Shown here in pieces: positions 18,416 to 28,847 of a stretch of 64,000 nucleotides of DNA. Made by a program: the position numbers and the translations under genes. The notes beneath the pieces are model-generated. The model was given only the letters and a program-made list of their open reading frames with translations, ran no database searches and was not told the DNA's origin. The stretch's first letter is position 1. Every line of letters begins with the position of its first letter. Source of the stretch: Rhynchopus euleeides (lineage: Eukaryota > Euglenozoa > Diplonemea > Diplonemida > Diplonemidae); the NCBI GenBank assembly GCA_963210315.1, contig OY723252.1, positions 1,647,346 to 1,711,345 on the forward strand, given 5' to 3'.

Positions 18416-19615
18416 ATGTGCAAGACGGATGTATCCCCCACGCACAATGGGAAGGAGATGGAGCTCGTGGAGGTGCACGCCCCGCACATGGCCCCTGTGA
18501 CAGGGCACTCGCATGCGCCGTTCGGTCGGCGTGACAGCTTGCATGACAACCACGCCAGCCATCGGAGTGTCAGGATCACGATGCCCTACGGGCAGATGGA
18601 CAGCAGGCGCAGCAGCACAATGGTCAACATCGAGGTGATGGGTACGGAGGAGGATACTGTGGCGAGTGCAGAGCCGGACAACGCAGATGAGGCACCGGCG
18701 CCGCGGCCCACACCCCCGCCAGTGCACCAGCGTGCCGACTTCAAGTGGCTCATCATCGGGGGGTTCTTCATGATCCTCAACGCAGGGTTCCTGAACAGCG
18801 TGGCCTACCTGGAGACCGGGCACACCATCACACACGTGTCGGGGCGTGTCTCGAAGTGGGGCATCGACATGGCGCAGGGGAACTGGACACATCTTGGCAA
18901 CATCAGCTTGGTTCTCAGCAGCTTCCTGTGTGGTGCCATCACATCAGGGGCGACTCTGGGAACTGAGAAGTTTGTGCTGGGGCATCGTTACGGGACAGCG
19001 ATGATCATCATCGGTGCGCTGTTCTCCACAGGTGCCCTGCTTGTCAGGTTCTACCACGTCGAGTGGCTGGGGTCTTCCGTGTGGGCATTTGCAGCAGGGA
19101 TGCAGAACGCGATGTGCTCGTCGTTCAGCGGAGCGGTTGTGCGGACCACACACGTCACCGGGATGTTCACCGACATCGGGACCTGCATCGGGCACTTCAT
19201 CAGGATGCACACGCTGAACGACCTGGACACACCCCCCGACACGTGGAAGCTGCGCATCCTCTGCCCCCAGCTGTTCGGGTTCATCCTCGGCGGCTTCCTC
19301 GGCAGCTTTGCGCACGAGGAGCTCGGTGTGCACGCGGCACACGCTGTCGGAGGCACGCTGATCGGGACTGGGATGCTGTACATGGCTGCTGCCTCCTACG
19401 GTGCGTTCGATGGGTTCCTCAAGGAGGAGGAGATCGAGCACGAAATCGAGAGAGTCGAGCGTGAGGTCCACCAGGCGCTGCACGACGCTCTGACCAAGCA
19501 ACATTCAACAGGTGCACACAGCCCCGCTTCATCGCGTGTGGGTGTTGTGTCTGTGCGGAGCGGTGACCTCGATGAACCCACACACATCCACATGCGCAAG
19601 GGCCACCGGGAGTGA
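18416..19615 (+). CDS. DUF1275 (YoaK family) membrane protein, copy 2
   Basis: The ATG at 18416 starts MCKTDV, matching the start of copy 1; the upstream TTG at 18392 is not needed. The protein is about 399 residues, with the same polar N-terminus, about six membrane segments, the NAGFLNSVAYLETGHTITHVSGR hallmark and the acidic C-terminal helix. Similarity to copy 1 stops within a few bases of the start and stop codons. Two internal blocks (about 3462-3640 and 3853-4169 in copy-1 coordinates) are nearly identical at all codon positions, while the stretch between and the two ends have diverged. The C-terminal tail differs (THIHMRKGHRE here, ATRRARE in copy 1). Function of the family is unknown. 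Confidence 0.85.
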   Translation: MCKTDVSPTHNGKEMELVEVHAPHMAPVTGHSHAPFGRRDSLHDNHASHRSVRITMPYGQMDSRRSSTMVNIEVMGTEEDTVASAEPDNADEAPAPRPTPPPVHQRADFKWLIIGGFFMILNAGFLNSVAYLETGHTITHVSGRVSKWGIDMAQGNWTHLGNISLVLSSFLCGAITSGATLGTEKFVLGHRYGTAMIIIGALFSTGALLVRFYHVEWLGSSVWAFAAGMQNAMCSSFSGAVVRTTHVTGMFTDIGTCIGHFIRMHTLNDLDTPPDTWKLRILCPQLFGFILGGFLGSFAHEELGVHAAHAVGGTLIGTGMLYMAAASYGAFDGFLKEEEIEHEIERVEREVHQALHDALTKQHSTGAHSPASSRVGVVSVRSGDLDEPTHIHMRKGHRE

Positions 19616-19812
19616 TGCCTCGTCGCCCCATCGCCTACCCTGTTCTTGTTTGAGAACAACGAACCGCATCGAAAGCGCGACGGATCGGCAGATGGGATCG
19701 CCTGAACCTTGGCACAACACAAAAATAATTGCCTTCGGCAAGGCACAAGCGTGTGCAAACTGGATCTTCGCTTTTCCTGTTCTGCCCGCCTACCCCCCCC
19801 CCCCCCCCATTA

Positions 19813-21341
19813 GGGACGGTCACAAGCCCCCGAAAAGCGGTGACAAACCCAAAAATTCCAACTTTTGCGCTATGTCGCCCATATGGGTGAAAAACCAGAA
19901 AATAGTCCCCATACCGCTCCGGAAATGGTGTTCTGCCCTGTTTCGAACCCTTTGGTGCCTCTGTGGGGGTGTATTTGAGGGTTCTAAAAATGGTGACCAC
20001 GGTTCGGTACCTCGCTGTTTTGTAACCACACTTCACGCGAAACGCGGGCAATCATCGCACAAATTACCGCAAAACAGCGCCAAAAATGCACCCGCCCATC
20101 ACGAACGAGTGATGTGTAGGACAGTGCTATCGAAAAGTACCTCACATGCATGCTCGCATGGACTGATACACGATGTCCCTGCAAGCGCCGGATACAAGCC
20201 CTCAAGAGCCCCTATATTCGGAAGAAGTGCACATCATGACTGACACCATGATTTTCCGGCCACTTCGGAGTCCCGGTTTGATGAGTGAACTTTCGGGGAG
20301 GGGAAGAGGGTGGACAGGGAGTGGTGCATACTACACGCGTCAAAACGCAGAGTATATCAGTACCCCTTGAAGAGGCAATCTCTTGTACTGTGTGACCTCT
20401 GAGTGACGACGCAGGTGAGACGAGAAGAGAGAGTGCCGCCGATGAAGAGCGCAGCGCAAATGAGAACGGCAAATATCACCATCCGGCCTTCGCATGCAGG
20501 TGGCTGCGGCGGGAATAAGCGAGGCTGATAGCCGATTCGCGAAGTGTGCAGACATGGCCTTTGCCCAAACCCGGGTCGACCGAGGCAAAGCCCACTCACC
20601 TCCAGGAGGTTCCTGCAAACCCTGGTGGGGCATCGCCGGCTGTGACCTTCCTGCACCTGAGGGATCATGATTGACCATGAGCATGCATACATGATCATCG
20701 CAACCAGTCTCAAGTTGAAGGAACGGTGGTGCGACCCACAAACTGAATCATACATTCAAAGCTGGTTGAGCTGCCCTACACGACCCTAACTGGAGAAAAC
20801 CCTCCGCACCTTCCAGGTCTGTGTGAGTTCTCATATTCAAGCACCACTGGCTCCGGACCCGAGGTGGTGGTGTACCTCTCGCAAGTGCGGGGCGGAGGTC
20901 TACCCACAGTGCTTCACAAACGTGAATATTCGCAGAGCAGACACCAAACACTGCTAACATGCCTCTCCTTCAGCCAGGCCCGTGCAGAACCATGAAGAAT
21001 TGCTGAAGCTGAAGCAACTGGGTAGCAGCTTCGTAGGGATATCACCGATTTTGATGTAGTGTTTGAAACCGATGCACGCACTGTTGAGTATCACGCCTCG
21101 TGTCAATTGTAGCGACGGCGACAAAAAACACAACCCTGTAAAAGCCTGGCAGGTACCAAACCGTGGTCACCTGTTTCTCCAACTGTTCTCCGGTGCTCAA
21201 ATGGTGCCAAAACATGGCCAAACCGCCTCAGAACCGGTTTCCGGGAGGTTTTGGGCACGATTTTCATCAAGAAAACACGATTTTTGTTGATTTTTCATGA
21301 ACCTGAAAAAAGTGGTTTTGTCTCACCCTTGTGACCGTCCC
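19813..21341. mobile_element. Non-coding foldback/MITE-like element with TA flanks, member 1
   Basis: The ends are GGGACGGTCACAAG and its complement, with TA on both sides (19811-19812 and 21342-21343). Outside the TA lies a C run on each side. Inside, another pair of inverted segments (TGGTGACCACGGTTCGGTACC near 19990, GGTACCAAACCGTGGTCACC near 21153) shows that the inverted repeat extends imperfectly for about 200 bases. About 1.5 kb; no coding frame that I believe. TA flanks suggest a Tc1/mariner-type target, by inference. Confidence 0.7.
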
Positions 21342-23110
21342 TACCCCCCCCCCATCCAACACGCCCCCTGTTCCACCGCACGCGGATCGTTTGCTCGATC
21401 TGCACAACGCACGGTGTGACGAGTGTGCATTCTCCAAACCGCCGCGGTCTTTGCATGCCCGACGCAGCCCCCAGTGGAGGGCGAGTTGTGAGATCGTCCA
21501 TGAGTATGGCACTCTGTTGCACCCTTCCACTGCCCGCCTTTTTGATGATACGGCGGGTTTGTGCGGCAAAGAGACAACTCCCGCGCCACCTCAACCCCAC
21601 ACACCGGGGCTGTGTCCCCCACTGCTCGAGCAGCAGGCCTCCAGGAGGGTGATGGTGTACCTTCCTGAGGGTGCAGAATCAACCTGGTTTGCCCCATGCC
21701 TCTTCCCAACCTGCATCGCCCGGTAGTTTGTATCCAACATGGCAGTTTTGTCTTTCCCTGGTGGGGGGCCTTCGCCTGTGCCACGCTGTGTGTGTCAAAC
21801 TGTGCCACTTTACAGCCAGTAGTGTTGGTGAGGCGGCTCGCCCTTTCTCACTTTCCTGCACTTCTGAGCGAAGGCATCTCCTGTGTCGTTCCTTGTCTTC
21901 CGGTTCTTCGCCCAACGGAAGGGGGGGGGGGGAGGGGCTGTGTGCACGGTGGACTTCGCAAGTGACTTACATCTGTAACTTGTGTAGTGTATGGGGGGGA
22001 GGGGGGGGGACCAGGTCACTTGCCAGTGCATCTGTATGCCCACCGCGCTGTTTCCACATGCTGCGGTATCCTGCTACTGGGGAGAGCCGCGGCCCCGGCC
22101 TATGAAGTCTGCAAAACTATAAAAAAGCAAAGGTGCAACTTTTGCCCCACAAGCTGTTTTGCCGGGGAAGAAAATCATCAATTTTCAGCCCACGGCGTTG
22201 AGGTGAAATGCGGTTCAACCAAAATCAGCATCATCCAGGAACCCCGCACCGCTGCCGGCACTTGAGGCAGTGCGGCTGGAGTTGTCTTTACGGTTGACTC
22301 AGTTAGGTGGTTAGGTCGGTATGGCCATGAGTTGCCTTCACTTGTCGCTCGAGTGAGGAATAATATTATGCAGTTTTCCGCGTTTTTTTCCCGTGCAGCT
22401 ACCTCTCCCACATCCCCTCCGTGTGTGCGTGGCAGAGACACGCCTGCACCGGTGATGTGTGTGGAGAGACTCCATCCCAGCTGTGCATATTGGAACAGGG
22501 GCAAGGACCGCCTATCCCCTTGAGCGCACCGAAGCGCCCCCGCATACCCCGTACACCCACACACCCGCCTATAATGTGCGTTCACTACATTCATCACCTG
22601 ACCCATCCCCCCCACCCCTCCAAACCGCACCTCCCCTTTCCAGGGCAGCCCTACCTCGACTTCCCGGATGCGGGTCCATCGTGGTGGGCGGTGCAGAGGA
22701 TTTGCTTTTGAGACAACGTAGCACCACCACCCCACCCCCCCGTCCCCCATTCCCCCCGTGTTGAGTGTTGAAAAGGAATCCATTTCCAAAGCAAGAACCC
22801 GGGGTAAAATGCCCCTCTCGCCGGAGGGGACTGCAAAGAGTTCACGGCTGTAAATAGTTTAAAAAAACAGCTTCTCGCCAGGGGGGGAGGCGTTGCGAAC
22901 ACGGTATAAAGTTTGTTCAAAATCGCTCAAAAGAAGCATACGATGTGGGGCAACGCTACAACGACGTAGCGTGTGTGTGCAGTTTGAAGGAGTGGGGGCG
23001 GGGAGGAACTGCCGATAATAAGGTGGGGTCACAAGCTCCCCGGACCCCCCAAAACCTCGTTCTCAGCAGTGGTGAGGTGTGAGGGTGGGGGGGGGAGGGG
23101 AGGGGAGGGG
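21342..23110. other. Intergenic region with one short MITE
   Basis: No gene is seen. At 21774-21878 there is a short MITE of the GGGGGCCTTCG...GAGCGAAGGC family. G runs occur near 21919 and 21993, a C run near 22734, and a GGGGA tandem at about 23086-23115. Confidence 0.5.
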
Positions 23111-23135
23111 AGGGGTGTATCGCGTCTCAATTTTT

Positions 23136-23300
23136 TTTACCACGACAGGGAACCTGTCAGTGTCAAAAAAGATAGCAGGCAGCGCTTTGGGCAACAAAAT
23201 GCAACCTCCTCATCAGGCTGCGGAGTTTGCTTTTTTTGTTTTGCCCGGATTTGGCGCACCAAACAACCAACAGCCTTATCTTTTTATTGCTATACTTCGC
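23136..23300 (+). repeat. Dispersed ~155-bp repeat, copy 1
   Basis: This stretch (from ACCACGACAGGGAACCTGTC to the A/T-rich end) recurs at 54260-54400 with many small length differences in T and A runs. The core GATTTGGCGCACAAACAA recurs a third time at about 54658-54680. No protein frame is shared, so a SINE or other non-coding repeat is likely. Confidence 0.7.
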
Positions 23301-23872
23301 TCGACATCACACGACCTCAACTCGTGAGTACTCAAACCCCCCCCCCCCCAATGTACACCTGCATGATGTGGCAGGCAGGGGCACACTGCAAGAGGGTGTC
23401 TTGGGGCAATTGCCCCGTACCTCCACTCTCTACGGCAGCCGCCCCTCCCTCCCCAATGTACCCCTGCATACTGTGTGATGGATGCCAACTCTCTGCGCCC
23501 TATTCTCTCTCTATGTTACGTATCCCCTCACCCCCTCCCAGTGTATTTTGCCCCGGCGTGGCGTCCTGTCTGTTTCAAGGGCAGGGGAGGGGGATGGTGT
23601 GGTGGTTTAGTGGCAGCGCTGCTCGGGCCAGTGATTTTCCCCCGTGGCGAAAAAATAAAATTTCGCAAAAAAAAAAAATCTCAGGAAAAATCGTCCGGCG
23701 AAAAAAGTTTTTTCGCCACGGGGGTTTTTGGTGGGAATTTTTCAGGGGGTCTGGGGAGAGGTCCTGGAAGAAAAATCAGGCCCAGGAAAAAAATGGGAGG
23801 GCCTGCTCTGTGAGCCCCACCAAGCAGTCACAGATTGGCAGGACAAGACCTGCAGAGGGTGGCTGCAAAGAA

Positions 23873-23930
23873 CAGATGTTCACTACCGTGGCCTCCGGCG
23901 GCTGCGGGGCTCCGCCCCCCAGACCCCCCT
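23873..23930 (+). repeat. Dispersed ~58-bp hairpin repeat, copy 1
   Basis: It starts GATGTTCACTACCGTGGCC and ends in a hairpin of the form GGGGGGC-TCC-GCCCCCC followed by AGACCCCCC. Eight copies occur in the window, in both orientations; the others are at about 24008-24067, 26622-26680 (-), 31943-32000 (-), 32173-32217 (-), 58058-58118 (-), 59160-59217 and 59332-59389. Confidence 0.85.
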
Positions 23931-24125
23931 TGTAGAACCCAGGCCCACAAGCCGTACAGCAACCCCAGGAATGCGAAAACGCCCAAAATCTGTAGCCTCG
24001 ACGGGACGGATGTTCACTACCGTGGCCTCCGGCGGGTCTGGGGGGCTCCGCCCCCCAGACCCCCCCTGTCGCGTGTGCCTGTCTCGCAAGTCCTTGGGCG
24101 TATGCGACTGGCCATCTCCGCGTAG

Positions 24126-24150
24126 TCTCGGGCGCGCGAAGCGCGCCCGA
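24126..24150. repeat. GCGAAGC-centred palindrome
   Basis: CTCGGGCGCGC and its complement form an 11-bp stem closed by a GAA triloop. Three other palindromes with GAA or TTC loops lie at 30529-30549, 30548-30604 and about 57887-57911. Confidence 0.85.
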
Positions 24151-24934
24151 GAAATTTTTTTCCGGGTGGGAAAATTTTTTTTCGCCGGCATTTTTGAGAT
24201 TTTCAGCGGAGAGGAAAATCACTGGCTCGGGCGGCAAAAAAAAATGCAAGCCTCCCCACAGCAAGGCCTTTTTGCGGCGGGGCAGCTTTTTTTTTGTCAG
24301 CCCGGCCCCTCTTTTCTTTTGGCGGGGTAGGCCCCTTTCTGCCTCGTTTTTTTTAAAACTTTTCTCCCAAGAGTCAGTAGGAGCGTGCGGCGCGCGCAGC
24401 CAGTGCTCACTCAGTTGGCCGCTCCTGCGCAAAAACAAATTCCGGGGTATTTCGACCCGCTGCAGCTTTGTCTGTTCGTTGATCAAACGTCGAAGAGTTG
24501 AGAGTGCGGGTGTATTTGTTTTGATGGCGGGCGGTGTTGGAGATATACATATTTTTATTTGAAAAAAAATAGTGAAGAATCATATTGCCGACATCGCAAC
24601 GATCCCTACTGTGCAGCCCGAGCCTGCCCCACCCCCGACACCCACCACCCCCATGGAGAGGCTCCTCCAATGCACCCCTTGGTTGACCCCCCCTCCCCCC
24701 ACCCCCAGGCAGGTCAACCAATGCCGACAGCCCAACCGGAAATGGCACACACAGCTTACCATCCCACCCCCCCCCCCCCCCCCCCACCAAACAGACATCA
24801 CATACACTACACCCCCCCCCCCCCCCCACAAACAAAAAGCCTTGGGTGCCACTTCTGCCTGCATCCGGTCGTCTATCCCCTACCCCATACCCCCGCCACT
24901 CTACCCACCACACCCGCTGGGGTCTTGCAGCACG

Positions 24935-26017
24935 ATGTCCATTACTGTAGAGGACATGGAGGGGGTCCAGGAAACCGCGCCCGCAACAGAGGGGGAGCTC
25001 CGCCTCATCGATGCCGCGGGGAAAGGGGATGTGGCGGAGGTGCAGCGCCTGCTCAAGCAGGGGGTCCCTGCGTATGCAACGGAGACGGAGCATGGAGGGA
25101 CGGCGTTGATGGCGGCGGCGAAGGGTGGCCATCAGGAGGTCATCAGCGTGTTGGTGCAGAAGGGGGCCCCGTGGAACGCGCTCGACAGGCAGGGCCGCTG
25201 TGCTGGGGACCACGCGGTTGCAGCGGGAAACCAGGCTGTGATCGACCAGCTCGTGAGCGTCGGGGTGCAGGCCGAGCTCCTTTTTGCAGCAGTGGAGTCT
25301 CACAACGACGACGGGTCTCTCCCTTCGAAGCTCCCAAAGCCCAACGACTTCCTTGAGAGGAACGTGCGGTATGAAGGGGATGCGCTGCTGGATGACGAGG
25401 ACCGTGGGGTGATGATGCAGTGGGAGGAGCCCCTCATGGACCTGCATGCCGAGCAGCTCTGCGCGACGAAGGGGGACGTGCTCAACGTGGGGTTCGGGAT
25501 GGGGTACGTCGACAACGCGATCCAGAGCCATTCTCCGAAAACGCATACGATCATCGAGGCCCACCCGCAGGTTTACAAAAAGATGATTGCGGATGGATGG
25601 GACAAAAAACCTGGGGTGCGCGTCGTGTTCGGGAGGTGGCAGGATGTGATTGACACCGTTGGCCCCTTCGATGCCGTCTTCTTCGACACGTTTGACGATG
25701 TGGGCCACCTCCGGGAGTTCCACGCGCACCTCCCGAAGATCGTGAGGCCGGGTGGGCTGTACTCATATTTCAACGGGGTGTCGGACAACTTCTTTTTCCT
25801 CGCCGTCGCATGCGAGGTTGTGAAGGTGGAGCTGGCGGGTATTGGGTTTTCGTGCGACTTCCACGCAGTCGACATCGACGTGTCAGACCCAAGCATCTGG
25901 GAGGGAACCGCATTTAGGTACTTCCAGAGTAACCAGTACCATCTGCCGATGTGCTTCAGGCAGGCTGAGGAGGGGCAGGAGGCACCCAACAGCCAGGAGC
26001 AGCAGAAGGTGGAGTGA
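24935..26017 (+). CDS. RMT2: RMT2-like protein arginine N5-methyltransferase with ankyrin repeats
   Basis: I choose the ATG at 24935 (MSITVEDMEG), giving 360 residues. The frame is open far upstream but that part is poly-Pro/Thr in C-rich DNA and lacks a convincing start; a CTTGCAG just before the ATG could be a splice acceptor. Residues ~20-115 are two or more ankyrin repeats (ALMAAAKGGHQEVISVLVQKGA). Residues ~140-350 match the RMT2/guanidinoacetate-methyltransferase-like fold: RYEGDALLDDEDRGVMMQWEEPLM, the SAM-binding VLNVGFGMGYVD, TIIEAHPQVYKKM, GRWQDVI and FDAVFFDTFDD. In yeast, Rmt2 methylates the delta nitrogen of an arginine in ribosomal protein L12 (yeast protein 412 residues). Ankyrin plus methyltransferase in this order is characteristic, so the call is firm. 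Confidence 0.92.
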   Translation: MSITVEDMEGVQETAPATEGELRLIDAAGKGDVAEVQRLLKQGVPAYATETEHGGTALMAAAKGGHQEVISVLVQKGAPWNALDRQGRCAGDHAVAAGNQAVIDQLVSVGVQAELLFAAVESHNDDGSLPSKLPKPNDFLERNVRYEGDALLDDEDRGVMMQWEEPLMDLHAEQLCATKGDVLNVGFGMGYVDNAIQSHSPKTHTIIEAHPQVYKKMIADGWDKKPGVRVVFGRWQDVIDTVGPFDAVFFDTFDDVGHLREFHAHLPKIVRPGGLYSYFNGVSDNFFFLAVACEVVKVELAGIGFSCDFHAVDIDVSDPSIWEGTAFRYFQSNQYHLPMCFRQAEEGQEAPNSQEQQKVE

Positions 26018-26443
26018 TGCCACCCCCAGGCACAGTGAAGGCGAGTGAAGGGCGATCATTCTTGTGCTCCCTTCTACTTCTATTTCACTACCCCCCCCCC
26101 CCCCAGGCACACAACATATCTGGTGTAGTGACTACAAAAAGGACTAACATTGCGAGAAGGTGCTGGGAGATTTACTTTTCCATTCACTCTCGACGATCAA
26201 ACCCCCCCCAGGCACAGCGGCGGCGGCAGGAGGGGGGGGAGGGTTGGTTGAACCTAATCAAAAAAAAGGCAAAACGAACGGGGGTGGGGGGTGGGGGGTG
26301 GGGCCCTCCCGGATTATTCCAGGTGTGTTGTGCGTGGGACAAACGGGGGAGGGGTGCGTGGTTTGTGGGGGGGGGGGTGTGGATGCGGCCTGCACACCAT
26401 ACCTCCTCGACGCCACGCCAGCGCCCTTATTTTGTCAGTCAGA
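26018..26443. other. Intergenic region downstream of RMT2-like gene
   Basis: No gene is seen. There are C runs near 26090-26104 and G runs near 26280-26300 and 26368-26377. The 3' end of the RMT2-like transcript should lie here. Confidence 0.45.
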
Positions 26444-26451
26444 GGGGTAGG

Positions 26452-26921
26452 CAGTGATCTCGCTGGGCTCGTGCCCAAAACTTTATTAGGTAGGGCAGCT
26501 GCCCTACCTGGTAAAAAGGGGGAAAAAATTCGCGCGCGAACGTGAGCGCTCGGCCAGTGGACCATCCGTGTCTATCGTACCACAGGCGGTTCATGACATC
26601 CAGGAGCCAGCAGACCGCCTTCAGGGGGTCTGGGGGGCGGAGCCCCCCAGCCGCCGGAGGCCACGGTAGTGAACATATGTTCTCAGGCTGACATATCGTC
26701 CATGACCTGTCAAGCACCTGACCAAATTCGGTGGGACGTTGGGTCGATAGTCCGGAATAGCCCTACTCCCTGGGCCCCAGTGGGCCCAGGGGGGAGGGGG
26801 CAGATCAGAAATAATACTCTTGGTAGGGCAGGCTGGTCAGGCCTGCCCTACCAAGGTTTCGGACAGAAATTAAATAGGTAGGGCAGCTGCCCTACCTGCC
26901 TGACCAGGCACGAGATCGCTG
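26452..26921. mobile_element. 470-bp hAT-type MITE with 8-bp target duplication
   Basis: GGGGTAGG lies directly outside both ends (26444-26451 and 26922-26929). The ends are CAGTGATCTCG and CGAGATCGCTG, which obey the CAGNG rule of hAT elements. Near each end stands a perfect 20-bp palindrome GGTAGGGCAGCTGCCCTACC, and a further long palindrome (TTGGTAGGGCAGGC ... GCCTGCCCTACCAA) lies near 26819-26856. One copy of the dispersed hairpin repeat is inserted or included at 26622-26680. No coding capacity. Confidence 0.82.
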
Positions 26922-26929
26922 GGGGTAGG

Positions 26930-27338
26930 TGTGGGTGTCTGTGTTTGTTTGTTGTGGTTGCGGCCTCAAGACAAGGATCATCTGTCATGTGTGTGTTCAG
27001 GCGCATATCTGCACCGCCTTCTTTTGTATGTGCTGTCTGTTCGTATGTTCGTCAGTGATCAGAACGTAGGGGATGTATGGCAAGGCACCACGGCAATGTT
27101 GTCACGACCTTGAACGCGCTGGTGTCGAAGCAGCCGTGTGATGCATCGCACATCAGAGGTGTTGCCCTCATGGCGGAAGCGTCTGGCTTGCGGCCTTGTG
27201 TGGGAGCCTTCAGGTGATTCGTTATTGAGTGTGAGGTCCGCGATGTGTTCTCGACGAGTCTGACCGCCACACACCCTCCCTGCAGCCTCCCACTCTTCCT
27301 CCTGGTGTCACACCACCACAGAGCACGGCAACACAGTC
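26930..27338. other. 5' region of DUF4116 gene A
   Basis: No coding region. The last ~95 bases (from CACACACCCTCCCTGCAGCC) are closely matched upstream of gene C at about 49405-49477, and the last ~30 also upstream of gene B, so this is the conserved promoter-proximal or leader segment of the family. Confidence 0.55.
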
Positions 27339-28409
27339 ATGGTGATGGAGGTGTTCCTGAGAGACGAGCCGACAGGGTCGACGCACGCTGCCGACATCGG
27401 GCTCGACGACAAGCCCTGCAGGCTGAAGGGCATCGCACTGGAGGTGTTCCGCTACCCTGCTGGTGTCGAGGAGGCTGACGTGCAGCTGTCGGTGGGGGGC
27501 GAAGCGGTGCGCGATGACGCGCCTCTGTGTTCTGCAGGTGTCGAAGCCGGGTGTGTGGTTGACGTGTCCCTGTGTCCCGACCGCCACCTCGCGGTGCGCA
27601 GCGGGGTGAAGCGTCTGTGGGAGGTCCCACTGTGGATGACGACGCCTGCAGAGGTCTTGCAATCTGTTCATGGGGAGGACCCGCACTGGTTGCGAGACGC
27701 ACACAGTACCGTGAAGGGAAGTCGTGAGATCGTTCTTGGTGCACTCCAACAGTGTGGCAAGGACGCCCTCTACTACGCAGATGACAGCCTGAAGAGTGAT
27801 CGTGACTTCATGCTTGCGGCAATCCAACACATTGGCAGTGGCGCCCGCTACTACGCAGATGTTAGCCTGAAGCGTGATCGTGACTTCATGATTGCGGCAA
27901 TCCAACTCAGTAGCAGTGACGCCCTGTACGACGCAGATGACAACCTGAAGAGTGATCGTGACTTTATGCTTGTGGCAGTTCAACACAGTAGCAGTGGCGC
28001 CCTGTTCTACGCAGATAACAGCCTGAAGAGTGATCGTGACTTCATGCTTGCAGCAATTCAACAGTGTGGCTGGGACGTCATCCGGTACGCAGATAACACC
28101 CTGAAGTGCAATCGTGACTTCATGCTTGCTGCAGTCAAACAAACTGACAGCGGCGCCTTCGAGGGGTCAGATGACAACCTGAAGAGTGTTTGTGTGTGCA
28201 GCAAACCGCCGCAGTCTAGTGCCTGTGTGTCGGGTGCCCCGCTCAAGCACCCCTCCAGATGCTCGATGCCGCCTCCAGCCACCGGTGTCAGCAGGGGGAC
28301 AATGACAGAGCAGCCGGCGATGCAGGGCACAGCAGGTGGGGGAGGGGCTGCAGGCCCAAGACAAGTGCGAACAGGAACATCTGCATGCACACAAGTGTGT
28401 CCCACCTGA
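27339..28409 (+). CDS. DUF4116 repeat protein with ubiquitin-like N-terminal segment, gene A
   Basis: The ATG at 27339 (MVMEVFLRDE) is conserved in genes B and C. The 356-residue protein has a ~90-residue N-terminal segment whose end (VQLSVGGEAVRDDAPLCSAGVEAGCVVDVSL) resembles the beta-strand/loop pattern of ubiquitin-like folds. A linker with a Trp-rich stretch follows, then about seven ~26-residue DUF4116 units of the pattern ALxYADDSLKSDRDFMLAAIQH. The tail is Pro/Ser/Thr-rich and ends at TGA 28407. Repeat units are very similar in DNA as well as protein, pointing to recent internal expansion. DUF4116 has no known biochemical role. Gene A has fewer units than B (about 7 against 14) and a 15-base deletion near the tail. 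The 78-bp period keeps the antisense frame open, which is not a gene. Confidence 0.8.
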   Translation: MVMEVFLRDEPTGSTHAADIGLDDKPCRLKGIALEVFRYPAGVEEADVQLSVGGEAVRDDAPLCSAGVEAGCVVDVSLCPDRHLAVRSGVKRLWEVPLWMTTPAEVLQSVHGEDPHWLRDAHSTVKGSREIVLGALQQCGKDALYYADDSLKSDRDFMLAAIQHIGSGARYYADVSLKRDRDFMIAAIQLSSSDALYDADDNLKSDRDFMLVAVQHSSSGALFYADNSLKSDRDFMLAAIQQCGWDVIRYADNTLKCNRDFMLAAVKQTDSGAFEGSDDNLKSVCVCSKPPQSSACVSGAPLKHPSRCSMPPPATGVSRGTMTEQPAMQGTAGGGGAAGPRQVRTGTSACTQVCPT

Positions 28410-28847
28410 GAGACGGGGCAGCCAGCGGTCCATTCGTGTGCCAGAGGCGAAAGACTCAGGCTGCGGATGCACGGTGTGCTGAGCCCATTCTGACCAGGCA
28501 TCACACACCTAGCCTCGCGCTGTCCGACTTCCCTGAAATGTCAGGGGTCTTGTGCACACGCACTTGCAATGCGTCCTTACCGGGGGCCTTCGCTCTGTGT
28601 CAAATTGTGTCAGTGTGTCACACAGGCGGTTTTTTTCACCTTAGGCGAAATCGGCAAAAACGCCGCCAGGCCTTCGCTCTGTGTCACTGTGTGTCACTGA
28701 CACAGAGCGAAGGTCCCGTGACACAGGGGTGTTGCGGACAATGCAAAATTTGCGAAAAATCTCGAAAAAAAATTTCTGGCAGAGGTGAAAAAATTGGGTG
28801 CCACACAAAACTGGCTCCAAAGTGACATACTCCCACGTGGTCCTTAC

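Larger units (their letters stand above)
23628..24225. mobile_element. 598-bp inverted-repeat element with 6-bp target duplication
   Basis: The ends are a perfect 13-bp inverted repeat, CCAGTGATTTTCC and its complement, and CTCGGG lies directly outside both ends (23622-23627 and 24226-24231). The interior has A/T-rich arms, a GCGAAGC-centred palindrome near 24126-24150, and two copies of the dispersed CCGTGGCCTCCGGCGG hairpin repeat. No coding capacity is evident. The superfamily is uncertain. Confidence 0.75.
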
